Assembly (NCBI GenBank): GCA_903844155.1
Contig: CAIMSU010000261.1
Location: 1-35,551, forward strand
Source of the DNA: an uncultured Pseudomonadota bacterium
GTDB lineage: Bacteria > Myxococcota_A > UBA796 > SXON01
Length of the DNA: 35,551 nt
Direction: 5' to 3'
Part shown: in pieces, positions 35,516 to 35,551 of the stretch
How the letters are laid out: every line of letters starts with the position of its first letter
Position numbering within the stretch: the first letter of the stretch is position 1
Program-made: the position numbers and the translations under genes
Notes under the pieces: model-generated
Database searches by the model: none
Seen by the model: the letters and a program-made list of their open reading frames with translations, nothing else
Told to the model about the DNA's origin: nothing

Positions 35516-35551
35516 GCTCGTTGCGGCTCGGGCCGGAGCGGGGGGCGGCGC

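Overview
The window is about 70% G+C and densely packed with genes, nearly all on the + strand. It carries many lipoproteins (lipobox L-x-x-C), MopE-type calcium/metal-binding repeats, Ig-like and fibrinogen-like surface domains, arylsulfotransferase-like propellers and an RecQ with a C-terminal helix-turn-helix extension. Together these suggest a Gram-negative, predatory or surface-rich deltaproteobacterial lineage, most likely Myxococcota. This is inferred from gene style; there is no rRNA or other marker gene in the window.

Layout. (1) 1-3477: a truncated dispersed repeat, a small unknown protein, a carboxypeptidase-regulatory-like lipoprotein, a zinc-type L-asparaginase (asparaginase II family), a HEXXH protein and leucyl/phenylalanyl-tRNA-protein transferase (aat). 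All are tightly spaced. (2) 3557-6705: a large Ig-repeat/fibrinogen-domain lipoprotein and proline iminopeptidase. (3) 6801-22352: a 15.5-kb, five-gene block; the last four genes are joined by 4-base ATGA/GTGA overlaps. It contains a membrane sensor-like protein, a CapC/PgsC protein with two tandem CapC units and a 560-residue extension, a membrane-anchored periplasmic protein, a very large exported protein ending in a possible outer-membrane barrel, and a CapB/PgsB ligase fused to a HEAT-like N-terminus. (4) 22353-24572: a gap with a doubtful small ORF, an arylsulfotransferase-like lipoprotein, and a small secreted His/Ser/Asp-rich protein. (5) 24612-33803: recQ, a 1400-residue lipoprotein with 13 MopE repeats and a beta-helix, a second arylsulfotransferase-like protein, and a fatty acid hydroxylase/sterol desaturase family protein. 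(6) 33818-35209 on the - strand: a pepsin-like aspartic protease lipoprotein with a (Asp-Thr)14 linker, followed by another copy of the dispersed repeat.

The most exciting element is region 3. CapB and CapC are the catalytic core of poly-gamma-glutamate synthesis in Bacillus. Here they are enlarged by unknown domains, CapA and CapE are not visible, and two large envelope proteins lie between them. The arrangement reads as a trans-envelope version of the polymer-making machine for a diderm cell: inner-membrane CapB/CapC, a periplasmic anchored protein, and an outer-membrane exit. The polymer itself cannot be told from sequence.

A second signal is a roughly 185-bp dispersed element present twice in full and once in part. 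Its stems carry paired (compensatory) base changes between copies. One copy sits exactly between two genes of the CapBC operon and is read through in frame.
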